From Proteiniphilum sp. X52 (GTDB taxonomy: Bacteria > Bacteroidota > Bacteroidia > Bacteroidales > Dysgonomonadaceae): 64,000 nt of DNA. Below, in pieces: positions 26,456 to 35,114 of the stretch. The notes beneath the pieces are model-generated. The model saw only the letters and a list, made by a program, of their open reading frames with translations, was not told where the DNA came from and made no database searches. Made by a program: the position numbers and the translations under genes. The first letter of the stretch is position 1; every line of letters begins with the position of its first letter. The DNA is taken from positions 124,001 to 188,000 of the forward strand of contig NZ_RDSD01000005.1 of the NCBI RefSeq assembly GCF_003712195.1, in the 5' to 3' direction.

Positions 26456-27805
26456 TTATTGTATGGAGATACAGCGTACAACACGATTGAATGTGTCAGC
26501 AACATAAATGAGACCGTCATAGGTCGCGGTAATGTCGTACGGGCGGTTAAACAGCGCTTCTTCCGGTTTTCCGTCCTTATATCCTGATACCGGGCTTCCG
26601 GGGGCTGGACCGGCAAAGACCGTACAATTGAGAAGAGGATCTACTTTCCACACACAATGGAATTTTTGATCACAAATATACACGTTGCCATCATGGTCTG
26701 ATCCTAAGCCGCACAAAGTGCCGAGTTGGGCTTCACGTCCTTGACCTTCTTTTGATGTGGAAGAAACAAGTCCCGTACCGATAATCCATTCCATGTCATC
26801 CCATGTTATCCATGGAGCGGTTTTCCCCGGCGGTGTATGCTGCGGGTCGAACCGCATAATTCGTCCGGATGCTTCCAACGAAAGATACATTTTGCGGTCC
26901 ACGGCATTAAATGTCATGTGAGAATATTGTCCTGTGGGAATATTTTGACCTATCAATTCTACTTTCCGGGTTTCCTGATGAACCCTGATAAAGCGTTCCC
27001 CACTCTCACTCATCATATATACATACGTATTGTCAGCACCTAGAGCGCAGGCATCATAATTGCCGAATATCCAATTTCCCTGTTCATCTTGTTGATCGTA
27101 ATATATTTCCGACTCGATATAATTACTTGCCTTGCTTAGGCTGTAAAACAGCATTGGGCGTTGGGCTTTCCATCTTTCCATGACGTAATTGTGAGTGAAC
27201 TGCTCGTTAAATGTGGTACTCCAGGGGACTTTCATATTAAGGACCGTTGTCATTTTGTTTTCAGTGGTCGATATCAATCGCATGCGCGCCCCAGTCTGGT
27301 CGTCTGCCACCAATACATTCCCAATATCATCGACCGCAATTTTTGCCGGACGATAAAACGTGGCATCCAATGCAGGTCCATCAACCGGCGGATTGCCAGA
27401 AACATTCCATATTCCTGCAATCGTCGTTACCACAGCTTTTATATAGTATCGGAATCGCATACTTTGCAATACGGCTTCTTTTCCATCCACCACCACCCTG
27501 ACAGCCGAATACTCCCCAGGCTGTTTAGGTACCAATGCGTAAATGGCGTTATCCTGCACCCTGAGTATCAAAGCCTCTTTTTCATTAAAATAAAGATGTA
27601 CTTTTTCTTTATCGTTCCCAAAGTTTTCCCCGCTTACAACAACTTTAGTCCCTAAGCCTCCTTTCTTTGGCCCGATGTCTTCTACAACCACAGCCCTATT
27701 GGGGTCATGGGGTTTGTCATACTGATTTGTGTGGTCATCACTGTTTCCGTTACACCCTGTGAATAACGGAAATAAAATTGCAAAGAAGAGTTTTGTCTTA
27801 TTCAT
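26456..27805 (-). CDS. IPT/TIG and NHL-repeat lipoprotein, first gene of the SusCD locus
   Basis: 449 residues from ATG 27805; this start gives the lipoprotein signal MNKTKLFFAILFPLFTGC, whereas the longer frame would add 17 residues from the conserved leader. An IPT/TIG Ig-like domain (VVVEDIGPKKGGLGTKVVVS, ~35-120) is followed by NHL-type propeller repeats (~125-449: FYRPAKIAVDDIGNVLVAD, GLGSDHDGNVYICDQKFH, LFNRPYDITATYDGLIYVAD). Such proteins accompany SusCD loci as surface glycan-binding components. No HTCS, FecR or ECF regulator is next to it, so control is probably by the small HTH pair upstream or by unlinked factors. Confidence 0.9.
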   Translation of the reverse strand: MNKTKLFFAILFPLFTGCNGNSDDHTNQYDKPHDPNRAVVVEDIGPKKGGLGTKVVVSGENFGNDKEKVHLYFNEKEALILRVQDNAIYALVPKQPGEYSAVRVVVDGKEAVLQSMRFRYYIKAVVTTIAGIWNVSGNPPVDGPALDATFYRPAKIAVDDIGNVLVADDQTGARMRLISTTENKMTTVLNMKVPWSTTFNEQFTHNYVMERWKAQRPMLFYSLSKASNYIESEIYYDQQDEQGNWIFGNYDACALGADNTYVYMMSESGERFIRVHQETRKVELIGQNIPTGQYSHMTFNAVDRKMYLSLEASGRIMRFDPQHTPPGKTAPWITWDDMEWIIGTGLVSSTSKEGQGREAQLGTLCGLGSDHDGNVYICDQKFHCVWKVDPLLNCTVFAGPAPGSPVSGYKDGKPEEALFNRPYDITATYDGLIYVADTFNRVVRCISIQ

Positions 27806-27810
27806 GTGAT

Positions 27811-27850
27811 TAAAATATTTATTTTCACTAAAGTCAGGTATTTGAATTTC
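27811..27850 (-). promoter_or_regulatory. Conserved leader element (copy 2)
   Basis: Upstream of the IPT/NHL gene, TGAAAATAAATATTTTA at 27811-27827 and about 35 of 39 positions shared with 18711-18750 over the wider element. Weaker similarity extends further upstream (around TATGCC). A third copy of the 17-bp core lies before the SurA-like gene. Confidence 0.5.
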
Positions 27851-28126
27851 ATGCAACTTTCGGCATAACTTATGCGAGATTTGTCTCTGCTCTCACTTAA
27901 CGAAATAGTTGCTCGCCATGGCAGCATTCAACTGCAAAAAAACAATAATGTAAAGGACTCGTGAAGAGGAAAAGAAGAGTGGATTACTTGATATTTCACT
28001 GAAGGAGGAAATGTTTAGGTATTTCTTGTGAAGTTTCCCCCATGTGTTTTCAATACTTTTGAATGAGCTTTTATTTATGAATAAAGTATCGTAGTATTTA
28101 TTTTGAGATTTTTCTTGGCTGTGTTG

Positions 28127-28315
28127 TCACTCCCTTTTTTCTCCATATTTTGCTACAGCCGTTCTTATAATCCTTATGTAAGTGCCTCCTTTTCGGGAAC
28201 GCAAGGCGCGACTGACGGTATTCGGATGTATGCCCAATGCCAGGGCGACCTCTTTTTTCCAGCCGTGCGGCAAAAGCGAAGGCAATTCCGGCGGTGATGA
28301 TTTTTTTGTTTCCAT
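28127..28315 (-). CDS. Small HTH DNA-binding protein (Cro-like)
   Basis: 62 residues, ATG 28315. Contains a helix-turn-helix KEVALALGIHPNTVSRALRS with a conserved TYIRIIRTAV helix after it, the pattern of small Bacteroidetes phage-repressor-like proteins. Divergent from the 138-aa regulator at 28424 with a shared 108-base control region. Such pairs work as a bistable switch; target genes are unknown. Confidence 0.7.
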   Translation of the reverse strand: METKKSSPPELPSLLPHGWKKEVALALGIHPNTVSRALRSRKGGTYIRIIRTAVAKYGEKRE

Positions 28316-28340
28316 ATTCTTAGATTTTTACAATTATGCC

Positions 28341-28381
28341 TATCTTTGAAGACGTGGTGAGTATTCACCATTGCAAAGATA
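28341..28381. promoter_or_regulatory. Symmetric divergent operator-promoter
   Basis: TATCTTTG (28341-28348, -7 box to the right) and CAAAGATA (28374-28381, -7 box to the left) flank the dyad TGGTGAgtatTCACCA (28355-28370). Both predicted transcription starts fall in or beside the dyad. GATAATTATC (28384-28393) is a second perfect palindrome near the leftward -33 region. Confidence 0.65.
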
Positions 28382-28423
28382 AGGATAATTATCATGAAAA
28401 CCTAATTTTTAAAGATAAAAATC

Positions 28424-28840
28424 ATGACGGATAAGCAAAAAATAGTGGAATATCTTAAATATAAAGGGATTTCAAAGAATAAATTTTATATACAAACGGG
28501 CTTGTCGGTAGGTTTTTTGGATAGTGGGAAGAGTTTGGGGGTGGATAAACTGAGGGAGATATTAGATATTTATCATGATTTGAATCCGGCTTGGTTTCTG
28601 CCCGGGAATGGGCCTATGCTGTTGTCAGGCAATGAACCGAATGAGAGTGAGGAACGTTACGTCAAGTCAATAAATATCACCGATTTGATCGCAAGAATTG
28701 AGGTGTTGTCCGTCCAGCTTGGCACCCAAATCAATGAAAACAAACACCTTCAAGAGACCAACGGGCGGTTGCTGGCATTGCTCGACGATTTAAGGAGAAG
28801 TTCTCCTGATGATGTGCGGCACGGGTTTGAAGATGAATAA
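28424..28840 (+). CDS. Phage-repressor-like HTH regulator
   Basis: 138 residues. N-terminal helix-turn-helix of the Bacteroidetes CI/XRE-like group (KYKGISKNKFYIQTGLSVGF, VDKLREILDIYHDLNPAWF) ends in LLPGNGPM-type linker WFLPGNGPMLLSG. The C-terminal part (~75-130) is a predicted coiled coil (LIARIEVLSVQLGTQINENK .. LQETNGRLLALLDDL) suited to dimerisation. It faces the small Cro-like gene and probably binds the symmetric operator between them. No peptidase (LexA-type) domain is present. Confidence 0.8.
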   Translation: MTDKQKIVEYLKYKGISKNKFYIQTGLSVGFLDSGKSLGVDKLREILDIYHDLNPAWFLPGNGPMLLSGNEPNESEERYVKSINITDLIARIEVLSVQLGTQINENKHLQETNGRLLALLDDLRRSSPDDVRHGFEDE

Positions 28841-28886
28841 TTCCGCTCAGAGGTATAGTGGTTGAAGTGCTATTTGTCCACTGAAG

Positions 28887-30239
28887 TCAGACTGTTTTTT
28901 GTATTTCTTTCAATATTTCTTTGAGTACGCAGATATAATAAAACGGCAGGTTGATCAGTTTGAATTTTTTCCCCTTTTGTGTCGTGACTTTGTCAATTGA
29001 AAACGGCTGTGACCAAATCCTCACTGCAATATCGTGCGGTGCTTCGTCCATAAACAAATGTAAGGACCGGAGTTTGGCATTATGTCCTGATTTTACTTCT
29101 ATGGGGATAACCTGACTGTCATATTGCAATACAAAATCCACTTCCGCATCGGAGTCTTTTTTGTTTCGTACCCAAAAGTTCCGTTGATTCGAAACGCGGT
29201 TATCTAAAGCAAGTAGTTCCTGCGCCACAATTTGTTCGGCAATTTTTCCCCGACACGCGTCTAAAATGTCGGTTGCCCCAAACACTTCTTTTTGCACATT
29301 TGCAGCATAATTTACCAGACCGCAATCGAGCCAGAATAATTTCGGCGAGCGTTTCAAATCTTTTGTTATGGGGACAACCGTGTCGGTTGTCGGATGGCAA
29401 AGTTCCAGGACAAAGGTTTTTTCCAATGTGCGAAACGCTTCTCCCATTTCACGTGCCTTATACGAGGATCCGGCAAAACCTCCTAAAGTAATGCGTTCTG
29501 CGGTAAATTTCCATCCCGCTTGTAAAATGTAGCGGACAGTTTGACTCATTGTATCGTTTCGGGCATATTTTTCAACATCATCACGATAACTTGTCAGTAA
29601 ACTCTCATAAATGCTGTTCAGGCCAACAAAATTCTTGTTTGCGGCATAGTCTGCAATTACTTCAGGCATGCCGCCGATAAGTGTGAAAGTGTTGAACAAA
29701 TTTATTGTTTTAGCATGTAATGCTTCGGGTATTTGACCGTCAGGCAAGGCTTTTTCAAGTTGCGTTTCGCCGATAGCCCTCAGAAATTCGTTGAAAACGC
29801 AGGGGCGGACAGCCAAATATTCTACCCGTCCGACAGGAAAAGATGCTTTTTTGTTCAACATCGTTTCCAATAGTGAACCCGCTGCTATCACATATAAATC
29901 AGGTGTTTTTGCCTCATAAAAATAACGGAGTTTAGTGATGGCCCTGTTTGAATTTTGAATTTCGTCAATAAACAGGAGTGTTTTGCCCGGTTTGTTTTCC
30001 TTGTTGCAAAAAAGGAAAATTTCAGCCATAAGATTGTCAATTTCCTGTTCTTTTTCGAACAAAGCCATTGTGCTCGGATCTTTTTCAAAATTCAAATACA
30101 GGTAATTTGTGAAATTCTTCGAAAAACAGTCCACAAGCGTAGTTTTGCCAACTTGACGAGATCCTCTTAGTATCAATGGTTTGTGGTTCGATTTTGCAGC
30201 CCATTTCTCTAATTCTGCAATAATATTTCGTTCAAACAT
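28887..30239 (-). CDS. AAA-family ATPase with DUF4143 domain (second copy)
   Basis: 450 residues from ATG 30239, the MFERNI start matching the other family member; the frame stays open 67 codons further only because it reads through 33-bp tandem repeats. Walker A GSRQVGKTTLV, Walker B LLFIDEIQN, sensor VIAAGSLLETML, and C-terminal DUF4143 with the nuclease-like FWVRNKKDSDAEVDFVLQYD and IPIEVKSG. Overall similarity to the ATPase at 8983 is only partial, so these are separate acquisitions or old paralogues. A -7 box TATATTTG (plus-strand 30256-30263) lies just upstream. Function of the family is unresolved. Confidence 0.93.
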   Translation of the reverse strand: MFERNIIAELEKWAAKSNHKPLILRGSRQVGKTTLVDCFSKNFTNYLYLNFEKDPSTMALFEKEQEIDNLMAEIFLFCNKENKPGKTLLFIDEIQNSNRAITKLRYFYEAKTPDLYVIAAGSLLETMLNKKASFPVGRVEYLAVRPCVFNEFLRAIGETQLEKALPDGQIPEALHAKTINLFNTFTLIGGMPEVIADYAANKNFVGLNSIYESLLTSYRDDVEKYARNDTMSQTVRYILQAGWKFTAERITLGGFAGSSYKAREMGEAFRTLEKTFVLELCHPTTDTVVPITKDLKRSPKLFWLDCGLVNYAANVQKEVFGATDILDACRGKIAEQIVAQELLALDNRVSNQRNFWVRNKKDSDAEVDFVLQYDSQVIPIEVKSGHNAKLRSLHLFMDEAPHDIAVRIWSQPFSIDKVTTQKGKKFKLINLPFYYICVLKEILKEIQKTV

Positions 30240-30272
30240 AGCTTCAATATTTCTGCAAATATAATATTTCTC

Positions 30273-30402
30273 TGTCAAATCGAGGGTGGAAAATGGTGAT
30301 ATTTGTATCAAATCGGGGGTATAAATCGTTGAATTTTGTATCAAATCGGGGGTTTGAATTGTTGAATTTTGTTTCAAATCGGGGGTGTGAATTGCAGGAA
30401 TA
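30273..30402. repeat. 33-bp tandem repeats upstream of the DUF4143 ATPase
   Basis: Three units with exact 33-base spacing start at 30304, 30337 and 30370 (core TCAAATCGGGGGT), and a more diverged unit starts at 30273. They lie between the ATPase gene and the divergent ileS promoter. No spacer-like variable units, so not CRISPR. Confidence 0.85.
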
Positions 30403-30426
30403 AGTTTTTTTTGTGCCAGGTTTAGA

Positions 30427-30456
30427 TTGCCGTTTCTCAATTTATTGTTACCTTTG
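30427..30456 (+). promoter_or_regulatory. ileS promoter
   Basis: TTG (30427-30429), 19-nt spacer, TACCTTTG (30449-30456); leader about 30 nt. Confidence 0.75.
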
Positions 30457-30491
30457 CACCTTATTTTTGTGTGGTATAAATTTCATTGACA

Positions 30492-33400
30492 ATGAATGAG
30501 AAATTTCCGGAGTACAGCCATTTAGACCTCTCGGCAATAAACAGGGAGATGTTGAAAGCCTGGGATGAAAAAGAGGTTTTCAGGAAAAGTCTGGAGACGC
30601 GGGAGGGACATGCGCCGTTTGTGTTTTACGAAGGGCCGCCCTCGGCTAACGGTATGCCGGGCATCCATCATGTGATTGCACGTTCCATTAAAGATATTTT
30701 CTGTCGTTATAAAACCATGAAAGGTTTTCTGGTCAACCGGAAAGCAGGGTGGGACACGCACGGGTTACCCGTGGAACTGGGTGTGGAGAAATCGCTGGGA
30801 ATTACCAAGGAGGATATCGGTAAAAAAATATCGGTCGAAGAATACAACGCGGCGTGCCGCACCGAAGTAATGAAATATACCCGGGAATGGGAAGAACTTA
30901 CCCGTAAGATGGGATACTGGGTGGATATGAGCGATCCCTATATCACTTATGACAACCGTTATATCGAAACCCTGTGGTATCTCCTGAAAGATTTGTACGA
31001 AAAAGGATATCTCTATAAGGGATACACCATACAGCCATACTCGCCTGCGGCCGGTACAGGCCTCAGCACACATGAACTGAACCAGCCGGGATGTTACCGC
31101 GACGTGAAAGATACGACCTGTACGGCCCAGTTCTTGATAAAGAATCCGCCGCCGGAGTGGGCTGAATTCGGGGAGCCGTTCTTCCTGGCGTGGACCACTA
31201 CGCCCTGGACCCTACCCTCCAACGTGCTGCTCGCTGTGGGATCCAAGATCGATTACATAGCGGTGCAGACCTATAATCCCTACAGCGGCAGGCCGATGAC
31301 TGCCGTGCTGGCCAAAAATCTACTCGACGCCTATTTCCCGGCGAAAAACGCCGCGCTTTCGTTGGATGATTATAAGGCAGGCGACAAGAATATCCCTTTC
31401 CGCGTGATCGATAAAGTATGGAAAGGAGCGGAACTCGCGGGCATGGCGTATGAACAGCTCATCCCCTGGGTGAAAGTGTCGGAGAACGGGCTGAAGGTGG
31501 TGACAGGTGACTTTGTGACTACCGAAGACGGTACCGGTATCGTGCACATAGCGCCCACCTTCGGTGCGGATGACGCGAGAGTGGGAAAAGAGAATGATGT
31601 CCCCGGGTTGACGCTTACCGACAAAGAGGGGAATCTCCGCCCCATGGTCGACCTCACCGGAAAATATTTCCGCATTGAAGATCTCGATCCCGAGTTTGTG
31701 CAAGGCAATGTAAATGCCGACCTCTACGGGGAATATGCCGGCAGGTATGTGAAAAATGCATACGACGACACGTTCACAGAGGAGGATGCGACACTCGATA
31801 TCGACCTCTCGGTGATGCTTAAACAGCAAAACCGCGCGTTCCGGATAGAGAAGCAGGTACATAATTACCCGCATTGTTGGCGGACAGACAAACCGGTATT
31901 GTATTATCCGCTGGATAGCTGGTTCATCCGTACCACGGCCTGCCGCGATAAGATGATAGAACTGAACAACACCATCCACTGGAAGCCGCAATCTACCGGT
32001 ACCGGCCGTTTTGGAAAATGGCTCGAGAACCTGCAGGACTGGAACCTGAGCCGTAGCCGCTATTGGGGCACGCCCCTGCCGGTGTGGCGTACCGAGGATG
32101 GAAAAGAGGAAAAATGTATCGGTTCGGTAAAAGAACTCTTTGAGGAGATGCGCAAGGCAATGGATGCCGGCGTGATGAAAGCGCTGCCTTGGAGCGGCTT
32201 GGATCTGGAAGAGGGGAAGGAACCGGACTATGATAAGATAGACTTGCATCGTCCCTATGTGGATGATATCGTGCTGTTGTCCGACAGCGGCAAGCCGATG
32301 AGGCGGGAGACAGACCTGATCGACGTGTGGTTCGACAGTGGCGCCATGCCTTTTGCACAGGTGTTTTATCCCCATATCGGAGAAGATGATTTTCAAAAAA
32401 TATTTCCTGCCGATTTTATTGCGGAGGGAGTAGACCAGACGCGCGGATGGTTTTATACCCTGCACGCCATCGCCTCGATGGTGAAAGAAAGTGTGGCTTT
32501 TAAAAATGTGGTGTCCAACGGGTTGGTGCTCGACAAGAACGGCAATAAAATGTCGAAGCGGCTGGGCAACGCGGTAGATCCCTTTGAAACGATAGAACGG
32601 CATGGTTCCGACCCGTTACGCTGGTATATGATCACCAATGCTGCTCCATGGGAGAATCTGAAATTCGATATAGAGGGAGTGGAAGAGGCGCGTCGTAAAT
32701 TTTTCGGGACACTTTATAACACTTATTCGTTCTTTGTGTTATATGCCAACGTGGATGATTTCCGCGATCAATATCGGCGGATCGCCCTCGACGAGCGGCC
32801 CGAGATCGACCGTTGGATTTTGTCGATGTTACATTCGCTGATAAAAGAGGCCGATCAAAGTTATGAGGCATACGAACCAACCAAAGCGGGACGTGCCATT
32901 GCCGATTTCGTGAACGATCATCTCAGCAACTGGTATGTGCGCCTCAATCGTAAACGTTTCTGGGGGGGAGAGATGACCGATGATAAGTTGTCAGCCTACC
33001 AGACACTCTATCAATGCCTGGTGACCGTGGCTAAGCTGATGGCACCTATCGCTCCCTTTTACGCTGACCGGCTCTATCTGGATCTGACTTCGGCGACGGG
33101 CAACGAGCAGTGTGAGTCGGTACATCTGGCTGATTTTCCGTTGTGGGATGATTCGCTTATTGATAAGCAACTCGAAGAACAGATGTATCTTGCCCAGACC
33201 GCTTCATCCATCGTGCTCTCATTGCGCCGGAAGGTAAATGTCAAGGTGCGACAGCCCCTCTCCAAGATTATGATCCCCGTCGTGGACGAGCAGCAGAAAA
33301 GAAATATCCAGGCTGTAGAGTCGTTGATACTCAGCGAGGTGAATGTGAAAGAGTTGCAGTACGTCGATACTGCCAGCGAGATATTAGTGAAACGGGTGAA

Positions 33401-33908
33401 GCCCGATTTCAAAAAACTGGGCCCGCGCTACGGGAAAATAATGAAACAGCTTGCACCCAGAATACAGGGCATGACGCCTGAAGAAATACAGGAACTGGAA
33501 AAAAACACCCGTTTCTGTTTGACGGTGGAGGGACAGGAGGCTGTCGTCACGCTCGATGATGTGGAAATCATCTCCGAGGATATCCCGGGGTGGCTGGTGG
33601 CCAATGAAGGGCGATTGACAGTGGCGCTGGATGTTACGCTTACCAGTGAACTCAGGGAAGAGGGAATTGCCCGCGAGTTGGTGAACAGGATACAAAACCT
33701 GCGCAAAGCGAAAGAATTTGAGATCACTGACCGCATCACCATCCGACTTTCGTCAAGCCCTGCCTTTGACCAGGCCGTCATCCATAATGCCGCTTATATT
33801 AAAAATCAGGTGCTGGCCGATGAAATCATCCTAGTGGGTGAACCGCTTGAAGATGTGATAGAGATCGATGATGAGACACTCACTATCAGCATTGTGAGAA
33901 ACAGTTGA
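30492..33908 (+). CDS. ileS: Isoleucyl-tRNA synthetase
   Basis: 1138 residues from ATG 30492 (the frame opens two codons earlier at TTG). Class I synthetase: HIGH-type motif PPSANGMPGIHH at ~50-62, CP1 editing domain with LAWTTTPWTLPSNV and GTGIVHIAPTFGADDARVG, KMSKR at ~686-690, and an anticodon-binding helical domain (~780-950). The CxxC zinc-binding C-terminus of E. coli type is absent; the long C-terminal extension fits the eukaryote-like IleRS2 class often linked with mupirocin insensitivity (family knowledge, not tested here). Followed by a DksA/TraR-like gene and lspA, a common Bacteroidetes order. Confidence 0.98.
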   Translation: MNEKFPEYSHLDLSAINREMLKAWDEKEVFRKSLETREGHAPFVFYEGPPSANGMPGIHHVIARSIKDIFCRYKTMKGFLVNRKAGWDTHGLPVELGVEKSLGITKEDIGKKISVEEYNAACRTEVMKYTREWEELTRKMGYWVDMSDPYITYDNRYIETLWYLLKDLYEKGYLYKGYTIQPYSPAAGTGLSTHELNQPGCYRDVKDTTCTAQFLIKNPPPEWAEFGEPFFLAWTTTPWTLPSNVLLAVGSKIDYIAVQTYNPYSGRPMTAVLAKNLLDAYFPAKNAALSLDDYKAGDKNIPFRVIDKVWKGAELAGMAYEQLIPWVKVSENGLKVVTGDFVTTEDGTGIVHIAPTFGADDARVGKENDVPGLTLTDKEGNLRPMVDLTGKYFRIEDLDPEFVQGNVNADLYGEYAGRYVKNAYDDTFTEEDATLDIDLSVMLKQQNRAFRIEKQVHNYPHCWRTDKPVLYYPLDSWFIRTTACRDKMIELNNTIHWKPQSTGTGRFGKWLENLQDWNLSRSRYWGTPLPVWRTEDGKEEKCIGSVKELFEEMRKAMDAGVMKALPWSGLDLEEGKEPDYDKIDLHRPYVDDIVLLSDSGKPMRRETDLIDVWFDSGAMPFAQVFYPHIGEDDFQKIFPADFIAEGVDQTRGWFYTLHAIASMVKESVAFKNVVSNGLVLDKNGNKMSKRLGNAVDPFETIERHGSDPLRWYMITNAAPWENLKFDIEGVEEARRKFFGTLYNTYSFFVLYANVDDFRDQYRRIALDERPEIDRWILSMLHSLIKEADQSYEAYEPTKAGRAIADFVNDHLSNWYVRLNRKRFWGGEMTDDKLSAYQTLYQCLVTVAKLMAPIAPFYADRLYLDLTSATGNEQCESVHLADFPLWDDSLIDKQLEEQMYLAQTASSIVLSLRRKVNVKVRQPLSKIMIPVVDEQQKRNIQAVESLILSEVNVKELQYVDTASEILVKRVKPDFKKLGPRYGKIMKQLAPRIQGMTPEEIQELEKNTRFCLTVEGQEAVVTLDDVEIISEDIPGWLVANEGRLTVALDVTLTSELREEGIARELVNRIQNLRKAKEFEITDRITIRLSSSPAFDQAVIHNAAYIKNQVLADEIILVGEPLEDVIEIDDETLTISIVRNS

Positions 33909-33935
33909 GAATTATGTGATTTATGCGTATATTTG
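33905..33935 (+). promoter_or_regulatory. Promoter of the DksA/TraR-like gene
   Basis: TTG (33905-33907, overlapping the ileS stop), 20-nt spacer, TATATTTG (33928-33935). Confidence 0.7.
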
Positions 33936-33956
33936 CAAAAAAAATAATGAACTATT

Positions 33957-34337
33957 ATGAGCGAAAAGACGAGATATTCAGACGAGGAATTGGAAGAATT
34001 CCGGGCTATCATTAATGAGAAATTGCAGATAGCCAAACAGGAGTATGAAAATTACCGCGCTGCCGTCACCAATGCCGACGGAAACGACACGGTGGATACC
34101 TCTCCTACCTATAAAGTGTTGGAGGAAGGTGCCTCCACACTCTCCAAAGAAGAAGCGGGAAGGCTGGCACAACGTCAGATGAAGTTTATCCAGAATCTTC
34201 AGGCTGCCATGGTGCGCATTGAGAACGGGACTTACGGCATATGTCGTGAAACCGGCAAACTGATCCCCAAAGAACGTCTTCGCGCGGTGCCCCATGCCAC
34301 ATTGAGTATCGAGGCCAAGTCGCAAAAGAAAAAGTAG
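33957..34337 (+). CDS. DksA/TraR-like protein lacking most zinc-finger cysteines
   Basis: 126 residues. Coiled-coil N-terminal region (~8-80, EELEEFRAIINEKLQIAKQE ..) and a C-terminal segment NGTYGICRETGKLIPKERL with RAVPHATLSIE aligned to the DksA zinc finger. Only one Cys remains (CRETG), whereas the C4 finger needs four. DksA-family proteins enter the RNA polymerase secondary channel and modulate initiation with ppGpp. Bacteroidetes versions between ileS and lspA commonly have this reduced finger, so it may be functional without zinc. The acidic tip residues usual in DksA are not obvious. Confidence 0.85.
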   Translation: MSEKTRYSDEELEEFRAIINEKLQIAKQEYENYRAAVTNADGNDTVDTSPTYKVLEEGASTLSKEEAGRLAQRQMKFIQNLQAAMVRIENGTYGICRETGKLIPKERLRAVPHATLSIEAKSQKKK

Positions 34338-34436
34338 TCACGTCCCCGATGAAGACGAGGTTGGTGTCTGTGAAAGTTGAAAGGGGGAGCAATGCTTCTT
34401 CCGGGTTTTTTATGCCCGTAAAATAAAGAGAAACTT

Positions 34437-35114
34437 ATGAAGAAAAGTGTGCGAAACAGATGGATTGCTATTGCCGTTGTTGTGGCGGTGCTCCTTGTCG
34501 ATCAACTTTCCAAGATATGGGTGAAAACACATATGGGTTTGTATGATGCCATTGATGTTTTCGACTGGTTTAAGATCTATTTTGTGGAGAATAACGGCAT
34601 GGCATTCGGTATTGAGGCGGGAGGAAAATTGTTTCTCTCGCTTTTCCGTATCGTGGCTGTTGTTTTTATTGTCATTTATCTCTCGCGGCTGATAAAGCAG
34701 CATTACGGAGCCGGATTTATCGCCTGTGTGGCGATGATCCTTGCCGGCGCTTCGGGAAATATCATAGACAGCATCTTCTATGGGGTCATTTTCGAGGCAA
34801 GCTATCCGGGACATGTGGCCTCGTTTGTTCCCTGGGGCGAGGGATATGCTTCCCTGCTTCACGGCAGAGTCGTGGATATGCTTTACTTTCCCATGGTCAG
34901 CGGGACATATCCGGATTGGGTGCCCTTTCTCGGGGGAGAGGAATTCCTTTTCTTCCGGTTTATCTTTAATATTGCCGACTCCGCGATTACCGTGGGTGTC
35001 ATCCTGATACTGCTTTTTTACCGAAGAACATTATCCTGTTCATTGCTCTCCAAGAGCGAGCGTGAAAGACTGGAAAAAGAAAAACAAGATCAGCCATTCG
35101 CAAGTGAAGAGTAG
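34437..35114 (+). CDS. lspA: Lipoprotein signal peptidase (signal peptidase II)
   Basis: 225 residues, somewhat longer than the usual ~165 because of a periplasmic insertion and a charged C-terminal tail. Four membrane helices. LLVDQLSKIWVK in helix 1, VENNGMAFGI, and the two catalytic aspartates in GNIIDSIFYG (Asp111) and FNIADSAITVG (Asp181). It cleaves prolipoprotein signal peptides after lipidation, needed for the many lipoproteins in this window. Overlaps the next gene. Confidence 0.96.
   Translation: MKKSVRNRWIAIAVVVAVLLVDQLSKIWVKTHMGLYDAIDVFDWFKIYFVENNGMAFGIEAGGKLFLSLFRIVAVVFIVIYLSRLIKQHYGAGFIACVAMILAGASGNIIDSIFYGVIFEASYPGHVASFVPWGEGYASLLHGRVVDMLYFPMVSGTYPDWVPFLGGEEFLFFRFIFNIADSAITVGVILILLFYRRTLSCSLLSKSERERLEKEKQDQPFASEE

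Noticed and set aside
30273-30402. CRISPR array from the 33-bp repeats
   Set aside because: Direct abutting repeats without spacers; no cas genes in the window.
30240-30440. 67-residue N-terminal extension of the DUF4143 ATPase
   Set aside because: It is the translation of the 33-bp tandem repeats (TPDLIQNST-type) and absent from the other ATPase; the MFERNI start fits the family.
31320-32603. Long minus-strand ORF inside ileS
   Set aside because: Shadow of a strongly conserved plus-strand synthetase. The same applies to the minus ORFs inside ppdK (37721-38731), the SurA-like (39414-40472) and OstA-like (40506-41831) genes.
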